The notes: generated by a model not told the origin, from the letters alone. Positions 45,010 through 54,657 are shown, numbered from the stretch's first letter. The stretch is DNA of 64,000 nucleotides from Pleurocapsa sp. FMAR1 (GCF_963665995.1 NZ_OY762512.1:3658001-3722000); one strand, 5' to 3'. Numbers and translations are program-made.

Positions 45010-46128
45010 ATGACTGAAGGGAAAATAGAGCGGCTTCTCACGCAGGCTAACGATCGCTTGAGGCAATCGCATAGCGGAGTGGTCATTTTTAGAAGAGGTC
45101 AAAAGCTATCTCTCAGAGGAGTGTTGCCGCCAAAACCAGGAAAAGGCGATCGTCGCAGCCAACAAACTATCGCCCTCGGAGTTTACTTAAATTCGGCGGG
45201 AATCAAAATGGCGGAGATTAAGGCGCAGGAGTTAGCAGCGGATTTGGCTTTAGAGCGTTTTAGCTGGGACAAGTGGCTCAATTCGGAAGTAGAAGGCCCC
45301 ACCCAAACAGTAAGTTACTGGCTAGATTTATTTGAAAAAGACTACTTCAATCGCCGCGAGCGCAATCCTTCTACATTAATCACTTGGAGGAATGAATACG
45401 AAGCGATGTTTCGCCGTTTGTCTCCAGGTGAACTTTTAAGCGACGACATTCTTAAAGAATTGGTTCTAACCACCGAACCCGATACCCGACAGCGAATCCG
45501 CGCTTGTATGGTGGCACAAGCTCTGGCTAATTTTGCCAAGATCGACATCGATCTAAAAAATTATCGGGGAAACTACAATTCGGCTAATTCCTTCAAAGCT
45601 ATTCCCAGCGATCGCACTATTGTCGAGTGGTACCATAGTATTCCCAACTCCGAATGGCAGTATGCTTTTGGAATTATGGCGGCATACGGCATCAGCAATC
45701 ACGAACTATTCTATGTTGATTTAAAAAGCCTTAGAAAAGCTCCAGGGCACCTAATCTCTAGCTACCGCAAAGCACATTACGGCGTTCGCAAAATCTGGTG
45801 TCTTTATCCCGAATGGTGGCAGGAGTGGGAGCTTTACAAACCAAGATCTCTTCCCAAAGTATCAGGTAAGGACAATCGCGATCTGGGCAGTAGGGTTACT
45901 CGCGCTTTCAAACGCTACGGTATTTGCAAACCTACTTGGATTCGTCATGCCTGGGCAATTCGTGCTATGGGATTTATGCCTAACCCTATGGCGTCAAGGA
46001 TGATGGCGCACTCAAATCTGGTTCACAACCAAACCTACCAAAGGTGGATTAACGAAGAGCAGGAGAGGAAGATGTATGAGATACTAATGTCGAGGCGCGA
46101 CCGACCATTACCACCTTCTGTGCATTGA
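45010..46128 (+). CDS. Tyrosine-type site-specific recombinase (integrase)
   Basis: The C-terminal catalytic domain shows the R/H box RHAWAIRAM (HxxR form) and, 26 residues on, a HSNLVHNQTYQRW segment with the candidate catalytic Tyr. An earlier Arg lies near YGISNHELFYVDLKSL. The N-terminal part (KLSLRGVLPPKPG...) looks like an arm-binding domain, and a SAM-like core-binding region is in the middle. I start at ATG 45010. It lies next to tRNA-Thr and before a tRNA-Phe 3' fragment, as expected of an integrase of an island inserted at a tRNA gene. Confidence 0.85.
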   Translation: MTEGKIERLLTQANDRLRQSHSGVVIFRRGQKLSLRGVLPPKPGKGDRRSQQTIALGVYLNSAGIKMAEIKAQELAADLALERFSWDKWLNSEVEGPTQTVSYWLDLFEKDYFNRRERNPSTLITWRNEYEAMFRRLSPGELLSDDILKELVLTTEPDTRQRIRACMVAQALANFAKIDIDLKNYRGNYNSANSFKAIPSDRTIVEWYHSIPNSEWQYAFGIMAAYGISNHELFYVDLKSLRKAPGHLISSYRKAHYGVRKIWCLYPEWWQEWELYKPRSLPKVSGKDNRDLGSRVTRAFKRYGICKPTWIRHAWAIRAMGFMPNPMASRMMAHSNLVHNQTYQRWINEEQERKMYEILMSRRDRPLPPSVH

Positions 46129-46156
46129 TATGTTCGATAGATATACATAGAATGAA

Positions 46157-46203
46157 TGGTAGGAGGCGGATTTGAACCGCCGACATGAGGATTTTCAGTC
46201 CTC
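46157..46203 (-). pseudogene. 3' fragment of a tRNA-Phe gene (likely att site remnant)
   Basis: On the minus strand the fragment starts at the anticodon arm GAGGACTGAAAATCCTC (loop CTGAAAA, anticodon GAA). It continues with a variable loop, the T-arm GGCGGTTCAAATCCGCC and an acceptor 3' strand TCCTACCA. The 5' acceptor strand and the D-arm are missing: the sequence before it (AAAAGGATTTGTTT) does not fold as a tRNA. Such 3' halves are left where an element integrates into a tRNA gene. It lies 29 bases beyond the recombinase gene. Confidence 0.7.
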
Positions 46204-46574
46204 AAACAAATCCTTTTGTAGCAATATTTCTAGGGTTTACAAAACGCAATTACACCCAATTTACACCCAAAGTTCAAAAGCTGTTTAATATCAGGAGTTG
46301 CTGACATTAATTTGTATTCATTGATTATCAGTTCTTCTTAAAGAAAATTTATCTCACGATTACATTTGGTCAGAGTGAGTTTAATTAAAATTGAATTCTC
46401 GACTTTCACTACCCCAAAGTGTCGAATAAAGTCTTGTATCTCTTTCGTAATCTTAATTTTGCTTGTTGAAAATAATACTGTCTACCGATTTTCTACCATT
46501 TTATAGTTTAATTAAGTTTTTAGAAGCAGAAAAATTGTTTAGATCTAAATGTTCCAATTTCAAACTAATTTGAT
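46204..46574. other. Non-coding stretch at the border of the defence island
   Basis: This AT-rich DNA has no gene that I can support. Two nearly identical strings ATTACACCCAATTTACACCC lie at about 46250-46269, right beside the tRNA fragment, and may belong to the integration site. The next gene is the minus-strand DUF499 ATPase, whose terminator I could not identify. Confidence 0.35.
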
Positions 46575-49500
46575 TTAACCTTCTGAAAAATCTTGGGACT
46601 CAAACCTAAGTGTATGGCAATTTTCTCTAATTGTGCGGATCACATTTTCTGGTATACCGCTTTCTACTTCAGCCTCTATTTCTAAAGTAACTTTTACTTT
46701 TGCGCCGACCAGACTAGTTAGATGTTGTAAGATTTCATCAGCTATTTGCGAAGCATCTCTGTTGATTCGTTCCGAATCTAATGCTACAGAGCCATAAAAA
46801 CGTTTTTTAGGCTGTTGTGGTTCAACGATAATATTTGTTGAAGAATTAGATTTTAGCAAGCTACTGTTATTAGAGGAATGAGCATTAGTTTTATAATTAT
46901 CTCTAGCACTTTGAACTGCATTGCCATTTCCAATATTTTTATTAGAAGTATACTCTGATTTTTGTCTTTCTTCTTCTTCAAATTTGAATTGGGCTAATGC
47001 TACTTCTGGTTTAACTAAAAAATCAGAACTGCTGAAATTGGGAACAATTGGCTGACCAGCTGTCAATCCTAAATATTTTCCTGTGGCTTCATCAAAACCA
47101 TTGGCATAAGCAAAGTTTTCTTGCCAAGAACATAAATCTTTTCCCACTCCATCTGCGATCGCATCTAATAAAACCTGTTCGTTTTTGAGTCGCGGTAAAT
47201 AGAGGTAATTAGTTAGATATTTCCAGAGGGTTTTAAGGTCGATATGATTGTCATTTTTCCAGACATAATCATTGAGAATTTCTAGGGTCAGACGAGCAGG
47301 AGCATAGGTAGTAATTAGGTGTTCTTCATGACCTAATTTACGACTAGCCTGTAGGATAGGGGAATCTTTGACTGAAAGACGATATTCTTCCCATTCAAGG
47401 TCGCCTGTAGGTTCTGGTTGATCTGGAACTAGTAACCATTGATAGGTATCTTGCAATGACATTTTAACTGTCTTATCTGCGTCTTTTAATTTCTTCTCAG
47501 CCTGATTTTTCTGTGAGCCATTAAGGTTAAGATTTTTTTTGCCTGAATCGGCGACTATTGATTCCCAGGCTAAATATTGATTTACCAATCTCACCAAGTT
47601 TTCTTGTTTACCTTGATCGGGGGCTAGGAAAACTAGAAGGTTTTTACAATAGCGAGGCGCAGTACCTTTAGTATCGAGTATTTGTTTGGCGGACTTTAGG
47701 GCATCACTATCTTTGGCCTTGCTGCTATGGGTTAGGTTAGGCTGGAGTAACACCAATCTAACTCCCATTGTTGATTCATCGGGGATATCAGAAGATGAAT
47801 TAGGTGCAATGTGAACACCAGAAAAATCTCCCATCTCTCTATCTAGCTTGAGCCGTCTAATAATTTCATCCCAAGTTTGGTCTTCTCTATACTGGGTAGC
47901 GCGGTCAACAGCAGTACGGGTAACGTTGGGTTGAGTATCAATCCAGTATCTCTCACTACTATCGACATAAAGATAGGTCGCTTGGTTAGTCAGTCTGCGT
48001 AGAGCATCACCAAAGGTCGCAACGTTTTCTCCTGGTTGGGTGCAACCCAATTTAATTCGGCGGATATCTAAGCCTTTGTTGGCAGCTTTTTGTAGTGGTG
48101 CTGAACCCATATAAATAGTTCGAGTTACCCGACGGCAAGCAGAATAGCGTCCTAAATTAGAATGTTGACGGTCGAGATCGACAGGCAGAGAGTTAGTACC
48201 GTCTACATCTTTATCGATGATCGGTCGCCATTGGTCGTCTAGATAACGAGTTAATTCTGACTGTACTTGAGAATCAGCCATCGGTATATTGGCAGGAAGA
48301 ATCATCAGATTTTTGTCGTTTTCTTGCCAGAGATAACTAATGACCTTAGCCATTAAGCGCAATACTCCACGAGTGCGTTGGAATTTGTCTAAACTAGACC
48401 AATCTTCGTATAGACGTTCAAATAGTTCGGGATGAATCGGATAGGCATCTGTAATTCTTCTTTCGTAATCTTTCTCACGACATTCTGCGGGGAATTCAGT
48501 TTTTTGGTCGCGATACATCTGACTAAATGCTCGAATTACAGTATCACGGGCAGTAAATAAACTAGGATCGATAATATCTTTGAATAGACGACGGCGGACA
48601 ATATGAAAACTTTCTTCGGCGGAGGCAGGCTGCCAAGGAGACTCTACCCGACCAATAGCATTTTTGAGACGGTTCAAAGCTTCAAAACCTTTATCACCAC
48701 CAATCTCAATATCTGAAGCGGGAATACTAACTACCAGTAAAGTTTTGTCAGCATTTTTAGCTGATTCACTTATGGTTTGAGCAAAGGTAAAGTGGGTATC
48801 AAAATCTCCAGCGGGAAGATCCTTTTCATAATGTAGTTGACGGGCATAAGCGACCCATTCATCAATGAGGATTAGACAAGGTGAATATCGGTTGAATAGG
48901 TCTTTGAGCTTATCACCAGGATTGGTAGAGTTTTCATCTGCCTCTGCTAGCATTTCATAGCCTTCTTTGCCCCCAAGTTGCCAAGCAATTTCTCCCCAGA
49001 GAGTTTTAACTACCGTGCCATCTTTTTTGCGATCGGGAGTACCAGGATCGATTTTATTTCCTACCAGAACAGCAGTGTTAACATCTTTGGGCGGATTATC
49101 AATTCCAGTTTCCGTGAAAATAGTTTCACATCCAGGTAAATCTTTGGCAGAAACTCCAAAACACAAATGGTACAGAGCTAACATGGCGTGGGTTTTACCA
49201 CCACCAAAGTTAGTTTGTAGTTCAATTACGGGGTCGCCCCCTTTGCCACTGAGACGAATTAAAGCGTTAGCGAGTAAATCTTTAAGTCCTTCAGTAAGAT
49301 AGGTGCGGTGAAAGAACTCTGTAGGATCGCGATATTCATCGGCGCAGTTTTTATCATCTAGATATACCTGCCATAAATCGGCTGCGAATTCGGCTTGTTG
49401 AAAGCGTCCAGAAGCTACATCATCGTGAGGGGTTACAATTTCTCGCCAGGGTTTTAAACCGCCTTGAGGATCGCTTTCAATTACCACATTAGTAGCCTTA

Positions 49501-49958
49501 CGTTTTTCATGGCGGGCTTGTTCTTCAAAGCGCAGACGTAATAGTTCTTGTTTCTGTTTTTCAACCGTATCCGCTTGGGGTGCAGAAATGGAAGAGAGTA
49601 ATCTAGCAGTACTATCTAAAGCGCGGTAGGCATCATCTGTAGAGAAATTTTTACCGTGCGCCCAATCGTTACGAACTGTTTTAAGTTCCCCAACCAAATT
49701 TCTTTCGGCGTGTCCTAAAGTTTTTTTGAAGACATTATGCCATTCACCAAAAAATACGTTAATTAGATCGGTTACATCCTGTTGTAAGCGTTCGGCAGTA
49801 GTGCGCTTGAGATTGCGGTCTTCATATAAATGACTGAGAGCATGGTTTTCCCAATGTTCGTTATAAGCAGAACGCATTTCCCTTTCTACGAAGGGGTATA
49901 AGCCTTCTTTTAATATGTCTAATGCTCTGCCTACTCTTTCTTTATTGGTAATAGCCAT
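46575..49958 (-). CDS. HEPN(Swt1)-DUF499 ATPase, DISARM-related antiphage protein
   Basis: The N-terminal ~110 residues are a HEPN domain of the Swt1 type (RVGRALDILKEGLYPFVERE ... VRNDWAHGKNFS), with the R-x4-H ribonuclease motif at R96-H101. DUF499 follows: an ATPase with Walker A NFGGGKTH (250-257) and Walker B CLILIDEWV (361-369). A C-terminal region has a Ser/Asn-rich linker (about 1015-1060) and a small domain (VSLVGAKVKVTLEIEAEVE-like). Such proteins are found with a DUF1156 methyltransferase and a helicase in antiphage islands, as here. The 1127-residue length is normal. The HEPN could be an RNase that acts when phage is sensed, which is an inference. Confidence 0.85.
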   Translation of the reverse strand: MAITNKERVGRALDILKEGLYPFVEREMRSAYNEHWENHALSHLYEDRNLKRTTAERLQQDVTDLINVFFGEWHNVFKKTLGHAERNLVGELKTVRNDWAHGKNFSTDDAYRALDSTARLLSSISAPQADTVEKQKQELLRLRFEEQARHEKRKATNVVIESDPQGGLKPWREIVTPHDDVASGRFQQAEFAADLWQVYLDDKNCADEYRDPTEFFHRTYLTEGLKDLLANALIRLSGKGGDPVIELQTNFGGGKTHAMLALYHLCFGVSAKDLPGCETIFTETGIDNPPKDVNTAVLVGNKIDPGTPDRKKDGTVVKTLWGEIAWQLGGKEGYEMLAEADENSTNPGDKLKDLFNRYSPCLILIDEWVAYARQLHYEKDLPAGDFDTHFTFAQTISESAKNADKTLLVVSIPASDIEIGGDKGFEALNRLKNAIGRVESPWQPASAEESFHIVRRRLFKDIIDPSLFTARDTVIRAFSQMYRDQKTEFPAECREKDYERRITDAYPIHPELFERLYEDWSSLDKFQRTRGVLRLMAKVISYLWQENDKNLMILPANIPMADSQVQSELTRYLDDQWRPIIDKDVDGTNSLPVDLDRQHSNLGRYSACRRVTRTIYMGSAPLQKAANKGLDIRRIKLGCTQPGENVATFGDALRRLTNQATYLYVDSSERYWIDTQPNVTRTAVDRATQYREDQTWDEIIRRLKLDREMGDFSGVHIAPNSSSDIPDESTMGVRLVLLQPNLTHSSKAKDSDALKSAKQILDTKGTAPRYCKNLLVFLAPDQGKQENLVRLVNQYLAWESIVADSGKKNLNLNGSQKNQAEKKLKDADKTVKMSLQDTYQWLLVPDQPEPTGDLEWEEYRLSVKDSPILQASRKLGHEEHLITTYAPARLTLEILNDYVWKNDNHIDLKTLWKYLTNYLYLPRLKNEQVLLDAIADGVGKDLCSWQENFAYANGFDEATGKYLGLTAGQPIVPNFSSSDFLVKPEVALAQFKFEEEERQKSEYTSNKNIGNGNAVQSARDNYKTNAHSSNNSSLLKSNSSTNIIVEPQQPKKRFYGSVALDSERINRDASQIADEILQHLTSLVGAKVKVTLEIEAEVESGIPENVIRTIRENCHTLRFESQDFSEG

Positions 49959-50084
49959 GTTGGGAAGCCTTAACGTTACTGGTGCTGTACCTTAGAGTTC
50001 CCAAAAATCAAACAAAAGTTAAATTACATCAATGAGATAATAAATAAATACCCAGATAGTTCGGACATCGATCGCAGTAAAACA

Positions 50085-50384
50085 ATGAATCAAATTCACA
50101 AAGATACTTCTGCATCAAATAGCCAGGAGTTTGAACAGGCAATTAGCGCATTATCGAAGATAACTTCCCGTTCTCCAGAAGAGATTAAGCCACATTTAGA
50201 AAGGTTTTTATCAGAATTGAGTTCTAAACCTGACGTTAGCAAAAACCATTTCTTCGATTTGGCTACTGATGATGAATGGATGTCCGCGTTTCGCGACTGG
50301 TCGGAAAGCCATAAAGCCAAAAAGTTACCTGTATTGAGTGAAGCAGCAATGAGTAGAGAAAGTATGTATTCCGATCGCTGGTAA
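50085..50384 (+). CDS. Probable antitoxin of a PIN-domain toxin
   Basis: The 99-residue helical protein (FEQAISALSKITSRSPEEIK ... FRDWSESHKAKKLPVLSEA) has no DNA-binding motif I can name. Its stop codon overlaps the start of the PIN toxin gene (TAATG), so translation is probably coupled. It has the size and position of a VapB-type antitoxin. It runs opposite to the defence genes on both sides. Confidence 0.6.
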   Translation: MNQIHKDTSASNSQEFEQAISALSKITSRSPEEIKPHLERFLSELSSKPDVSKNHFFDLATDDEWMSAFRDWSESHKAKKLPVLSEAAMSRESMYSDRW

Positions 50385-50845
50385 TGTCCTACCTTTTAGA
50401 TACTAATATTCTCCTCAGAACCATAGTAACCGACGATCCAAATTATCACATTACTATGGAAGCGATCGCATCTTTGAGAAGATCGGGAGAACGTTTATTT
50501 GTTGCTCCACAAAATTTGATTGAATTATGGAATGTAGCGACTCGTCCCGCAGCTAAAAATGGATTAGGGATTTCTCCTTTAGAAGCAGCAGCAGAAATAG
50601 CACGTTTAAAAGAGTTATTTATTTTGCTACCCGATACAGAGCAAATTTATCCTGAGTGGGAACGGTTGGTAAAAACTTATGAAGTCAAAGGAGTAAATGT
50701 TCACGATACTCGTTTGGTGGCATTCATGCTAGTTCATCGGCTGAGTCATATTCTTACTTTTAACGTTAAAGATTTTCGACGGTTCAGCACGGAAATCACT
50801 TCAGTTAGTCCAAAGGAGGTCGGATCGATAGATGAATCTGAATAA
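50384..50845 (+). CDS. vapC: PIN-domain ribonuclease toxin (VapC type)
   Basis: The PIN fold is clear: the first acid in SYLLDTNILLRTIV, the second in PQNLIELWNVATRP, and the last acids in GVNVHDTRLVAFM and LTFNVKDFRRF. VapC toxins cut specific tRNA or rRNA sites; the target here is not known. It is 153 residues and follows its presumed antitoxin with an overlap of one base. Confidence 0.87.
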   Translation: MSYLLDTNILLRTIVTDDPNYHITMEAIASLRRSGERLFVAPQNLIELWNVATRPAAKNGLGISPLEAAAEIARLKELFILLPDTEQIYPEWERLVKTYEVKGVNVHDTRLVAFMLVHRLSHILTFNVKDFRRFSTEITSVSPKEVGSIDESE

Positions 50846-50862
50846 TCGTGTCTTCTAGATCG

Positions 50863-51123
50863 TTAATCTTCGTCTTGAGGACAACAAGCTTGCATCAGTT
50901 GTTCATCTCTTTCTTCCCGCATTTGATGGATAATTTTAGTTACAGATGGTGATAGAGGTTTGCCTTGATTGCGATCGCTAATTATTTTTCCTCTTTTAAT
51001 AATTCGGCTTCGCTGTTCTTCCCAACCTGACTGTGGTTTTAGCTTTTCTTCCAGTAATTTCTTTTCTTCTTCTGAAAGAGAATTAATAACTTGAACCAGA
51101 GATTCAACTAGCTTAGTATTCAT
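50863..51123 (-). CDS. Small hypothetical protein in the defence island
   Basis: The 86-residue protein has an N-terminal helix (LVESLVQVINSLSEEEKKLL) and a basic middle (RSRIIKRGKIISDRNQGKPL). The C-terminus has a charged helix and a CC pair. The N-terminal pattern is the one seen in small antitoxin-like proteins paired with PIN toxins in cyanobacteria, but no toxin partner is next to it on this strand. It lies between the VapC gene and the DUF1156 gene, 27 bases beyond the latter. Confidence 0.5.
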   Translation of the reverse strand: MNTKLVESLVQVINSLSEEEKKLLEEKLKPQSGWEEQRSRIIKRGKIISDRNQGKPLSPSVTKIIHQMREERDEQLMQACCPQDED

Positions 51124-51149
51124 TGTTTTGGAACATCGAGTTTACTTAT

Positions 51150-54100
51150 TTATACTACTAATTCTCCCTGTACGACTGTTTCTAGCTGTTGTTCCATTGC
51201 AGCTAGACGAGATATTTCTGACCAGGAAGTCACTAAGCTGTTATAGGAAATTGCCTCCTGTGTCCAACCTTGGCGATCGCAAATTACATATAGGCGATAA
51301 GCTAAATCTCGACAGACTTCCCCTTTGTCTCCTAATTGAGCCAATAGTATTGCTGCACCAGTTTCTCCTTGTTTATCGAGGGTTTGAATTAGGTGTTGGG
51401 TAGCTTCCCAGTCGGGAGTGCGGTTATCTTTTGCTGGATTCCAGTTTTCGGGTAATTCTTCTCGTTGTAGCAGTCTGACTTTACCGTTTTTAGCTAGCAG
51501 AATTCCTGCTTCTTCTAAGCCTTTGATACTGGTATTTTTAGCTTTAGAAAGGGTTTCCGCATCGCCGTATTGTCCTTCTTCAAATTGATATTGTTCAAAC
51601 CAAGTCAAAGCCCAACGGGTATCGGGGTCAAATTCTCCTTCCTGTTCGTTCAAGAATTCATCGATATAGGAGTTGATTATTTGTAAGGCGGTACGGACGC
51701 GCATGGGATTACCATCTGCTTCTAATACCTTGCTGTAGCGAGAGAAGACAGACATTCCCAATCCGATACTTGCTTGAGCCAAATCTACAGGAGCGATATT
51801 ACCTTGTTGTAGGGTTGCTAAATCGGTGGGAAATTCTTTTTGGAGTTGTTTGAGGAATTGACGACGGGTAGCGGAAGGAGCATCATCTGGGCGGAGACGA
51901 CAAATTAATACTATTGAAGAAGCTAGAGCATTAGAACCTTGACCTCTCATTCTATTGGCTAGTTCTGTACGCATTGGTAATGTACCAGTAATCGAAAAAC
52001 CAGCCCTCATCAAACCTTCAAGCATGGTTTCCCAACCAGTTGAGGCTATATTTTGACTAGTACCGTTTTGTATTGCTTCACTTTCGGTTTGTTTAAAAGC
52101 GTAATAGACAGAAAAAGGGTAGCGATTGTGAGCCGTTTCTCTTACTTGAGTAAAAACCTTTTCTAATCCATCTTCAAAAAACTTTTGTGCCTTTTTGCGA
52201 CTGCCATGACGATATTGATCTGCTACTAATTCTGCTTCTTTGGGAGTAGCCAATGTAGTAAAAAGTTCGGGATGAATTTTATTTAACGAACGTCGCATCC
52301 AAACATAGAAAAAGTCGGACAAATCTGAATAAGGAACAGCATCATAGTATGGTGGGTCTGTGGAGACTATTATTGGCTTTAAGTGATTACTAGAAATATT
52401 TGTCGCATCTGCCTGTCGAACTAATCCCTTAGAATTGCAGGATGCAATTTCAGTAACTTTGGCAATCCAATTAGTCGCTCCGTTAAAGTTACCAGAAGAA
52501 TTACTAAATGGATTTGCTTCTACAAAATCCCAAACCATAGGAATTGATTGTCTGGTAAAAACATGGCTAACATTATCTCTGCTGTTATCCCAAGCTACAA
52601 TATCAGCCCATTTATCGGCACATTTACTGTTAGCAAGTCCTAAATAAGTTGCTACGGTATCACTATAAGCCGTTGCGTTTGTTCCTCCTCCACTAAGCGA
52701 TAAACCATCATTAGCTATTCCAGCAGCGATCGCATCTTGTTTGATTTTCTTTCTAACTTCACTAACTAAATTACTGAAAGTATTTAGAGCAACCAATTGC
52801 CGCTCGGTAAAAAGATCGCAATGTCTAATCATTCCATAACGAGGTGTCCCCATATACTGAGGATGGGTAGATAATTCTGTTTCAGGCTTCCATTCTGGCT
52901 TTGCTGAAGCAGCAATCTTCTCATGTTCGTCATTAGGAGGTAGATAAATTCTTCCTCTGTCGCCTTCAGCTACAATTGCCATCAATTGAGCATCCATTCG
53001 TCCTGCTTTTCCTTCGCTACGGATATAGTCGAGATTGTTAGGAGTAGCACAAGCAAGACATACAGTACCCTTGCGGCTAGTTGTTCCTTCAATTGGTTCA
53101 CCTTCACCAGTTTTAACTTCAAACTTAATTACTGGCGGACTTTGACTGTTATCAATAATTGGTTCTACCCAAGCCTCTTTACCTTTTTTCTTAGAAAGCT
53201 GAAAAGAACGAACTAAAGGCATTTGACAACCACAAGCAGGATTGGGGCATTTAACCGTTCTCGCCCACAACCAAGCAATTACGGTAGCTTCTTCTGACCT
53301 CACCCTAGCCCTCTCCTGGGAGGAGAGGGAACAATTTTCAGGGGATGAGGACAAAGCACTCCGTATAGTATCTAATGCTGATAAAAGATCGTTTTCTACC
53401 TGTTTGGCTGTTAAACGAACAAAACGCAAACCCAATGATTCAAGTAAAACCTGACGCTGCCGATCTAATTCTTGCTGTTCTGGCAATTCGTGAACACTAC
53501 CATCAACTTCTACAATTAAACCCTCAACATCACAATAAAAATCAACTACAAACTGACCAATAGGGTGCTGACGACGAAATTTTCTTCCTTCCAACTTACG
53601 ATTTCTCAAAGCTTCCCAGAGAATAGCCTCACTTGCTGTTTGTTCTCTGCGTAACTTGCGAGCAATTTCCGTCATCTTTTTCTGCAACTCAGGGGAAACC
53701 TCACATTTTTTCTTCTCCCCCTCTCTTAATAGGAGAGGGGGCTGGGGGGTGAGGTAAACCTTCGGATAAAGATGACCGATACGTTTTTCAGCCTCATCTC
53801 GCATCCACTTACCGTAATAGCGCACATCTTCCGCTAGTCCCTGCGCTCCTCGCCATTGATTAATGTCTTTGGTTTTACGCGCTTCTGGATTGACTGGTGG
53901 TTTATCTTTAAACTTAGGGGGAATTTCTATCAAAGCTTTGGTAATCAATACAGCCACAGGGTTCAAATCGCTACCATGAGCCTCAATGCCCAATCTTTGA
54001 GCTTCCAAAGGTATCGAACCGCCACCACAGAAAGGATCGTAAACTGGTGGAGCGTATTCTTGTAAATAGTTTCTGACTGCTTCGGGTTCGGTAGGTGGTT

Positions 54101-54509
54101 CGTGATTATTATCCCATGCCAAACAACGAGCAATCTCTTTCTGTGCTGCTTCAATGATGGGCGAGATGCCCCTTTCATTGGTTTTAATATCATCCCAGGA
54201 AACCAAGCCTCGTACTACCTGCTTGGACTTTCCACTTTTTTCTTCTATCTCGATCTTCCCAATCAGATCATGTAGTCGCTGTCTTTCTACTTGTTGTTCC
54301 TCTTCGGTGGGGAACTTGTCTGGATGTGCTGAAGGATCGTCTACCAATGAAGCAAATAATACCGCCCGACAAGCTGCTAGAGGTCGTCTTGCCCACCACA
54401 AATGAAGCGTAGAAGGATGTCCGTGCCGAATCGATTTTTCCCTGGCTGACTCTTGGTTTATTGCCTCAAGAGGCATGGAAACTTCGATTAGTTTTTTGCG
54501 GTAGGTCAT
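51150..54509 (-). CDS. DUF1156 DNA methyltransferase with an internal DUF559 nuclease insertion
   Basis: Residues (from ATG 54509): an N-terminal DUF1156 block (MPLEAINQESAREKSIRHGH, STLHLWWARRPLAACRAVLF), the SAM motif VYDPFCGGGSIPLEAQ (about 156-171), and the catalytic IIVSTDPPYYDAVPYSDL near 710. Between KRIGHLYPKV and EEATVIAWLWARTVKCPNPA, adjacent in ordinary members, about 155 residues are inserted: a DUF559 (Vsr-like) nuclease. The remaining protein, with the CPNPACGC zinc motif, continues undisturbed, so the methyltransferase may still work. I prefer ATG 54509 over 54545 since the family begins MTYRKKLIEVSMPL. It is the methylase of a DISARM-related locus. Confidence 0.85.
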   Translation of the reverse strand: MTYRKKLIEVSMPLEAINQESAREKSIRHGHPSTLHLWWARRPLAACRAVLFASLVDDPSAHPDKFPTEEEQQVERQRLHDLIGKIEIEEKSGKSKQVVRGLVSWDDIKTNERGISPIIEAAQKEIARCLAWDNNHEPPTEPEAVRNYLQEYAPPVYDPFCGGGSIPLEAQRLGIEAHGSDLNPVAVLITKALIEIPPKFKDKPPVNPEARKTKDINQWRGAQGLAEDVRYYGKWMRDEAEKRIGHLYPKVYLTPQPPLLLREGEKKKCEVSPELQKKMTEIARKLRREQTASEAILWEALRNRKLEGRKFRRQHPIGQFVVDFYCDVEGLIVEVDGSVHELPEQQELDRQRQVLLESLGLRFVRLTAKQVENDLLSALDTIRSALSSSPENCSLSSQERARVRSEEATVIAWLWARTVKCPNPACGCQMPLVRSFQLSKKKGKEAWVEPIIDNSQSPPVIKFEVKTGEGEPIEGTTSRKGTVCLACATPNNLDYIRSEGKAGRMDAQLMAIVAEGDRGRIYLPPNDEHEKIAASAKPEWKPETELSTHPQYMGTPRYGMIRHCDLFTERQLVALNTFSNLVSEVRKKIKQDAIAAGIANDGLSLSGGGTNATAYSDTVATYLGLANSKCADKWADIVAWDNSRDNVSHVFTRQSIPMVWDFVEANPFSNSSGNFNGATNWIAKVTEIASCNSKGLVRQADATNISSNHLKPIIVSTDPPYYDAVPYSDLSDFFYVWMRRSLNKIHPELFTTLATPKEAELVADQYRHGSRKKAQKFFEDGLEKVFTQVRETAHNRYPFSVYYAFKQTESEAIQNGTSQNIASTGWETMLEGLMRAGFSITGTLPMRTELANRMRGQGSNALASSIVLICRLRPDDAPSATRRQFLKQLQKEFPTDLATLQQGNIAPVDLAQASIGLGMSVFSRYSKVLEADGNPMRVRTALQIINSYIDEFLNEQEGEFDPDTRWALTWFEQYQFEEGQYGDAETLSKAKNTSIKGLEEAGILLAKNGKVRLLQREELPENWNPAKDNRTPDWEATQHLIQTLDKQGETGAAILLAQLGDKGEVCRDLAYRLYVICDRQGWTQEAISYNSLVTSWSEISRLAAMEQQLETVVQGELVV
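53298..53756 (-). mobile_element. In-frame mobile-like insertion carrying a DUF559 nuclease
   Basis: The inserted segment (about 456 bp) begins with CTCACCCCCCAGCCCCCTCT and ends with AGAGGGCTAGGGTGAGG, which are imperfect inverted repeats of each other. Inside is a nuclease domain of the Vsr-related DUF559 type: KLRREQTASEAILWEALRNR, KFRRQHPIGQFVVDFYC and LIVEVDGSVHELPEQ, with the catalytic acids in VVDFYC and VEVDG. The whole length is a multiple of three and open in the host frame. The boundaries at 53298 and 53756 are good to within a few bases. Confidence 0.75.
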
Positions 54510-54657
54510 GAAGTTGGCAGATAGAACAACCAACTGTCCTAGCATTAAGATTGCTGAAAATGCCTCAGTTTATACTAGGAAGATACACTTTGGTAGCGCA
54601 TTTGTATCTCACTAAAATCCTCATAAAAACACATTCAGGTGACACAGGTTGTGCTGC

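Noticed and set aside
44823-46203. The recombinase as a shufflon or phase-variation invertase
   Set aside because: No inverted repeat pair flanks a promoter or gene segment; the tRNA context fits an integrase better.
53242-53563. Open frames on the plus strand over the DUF559 insert
   Set aside because: They are antisense to the clear nuclease and methyltransferase coding.
53298-53756. An intein within the methyltransferase
   Set aside because: No Cys/Ser at the start or His-Asn at the end with splicing blocks; the insert is a plain nuclease between inverted repeats.
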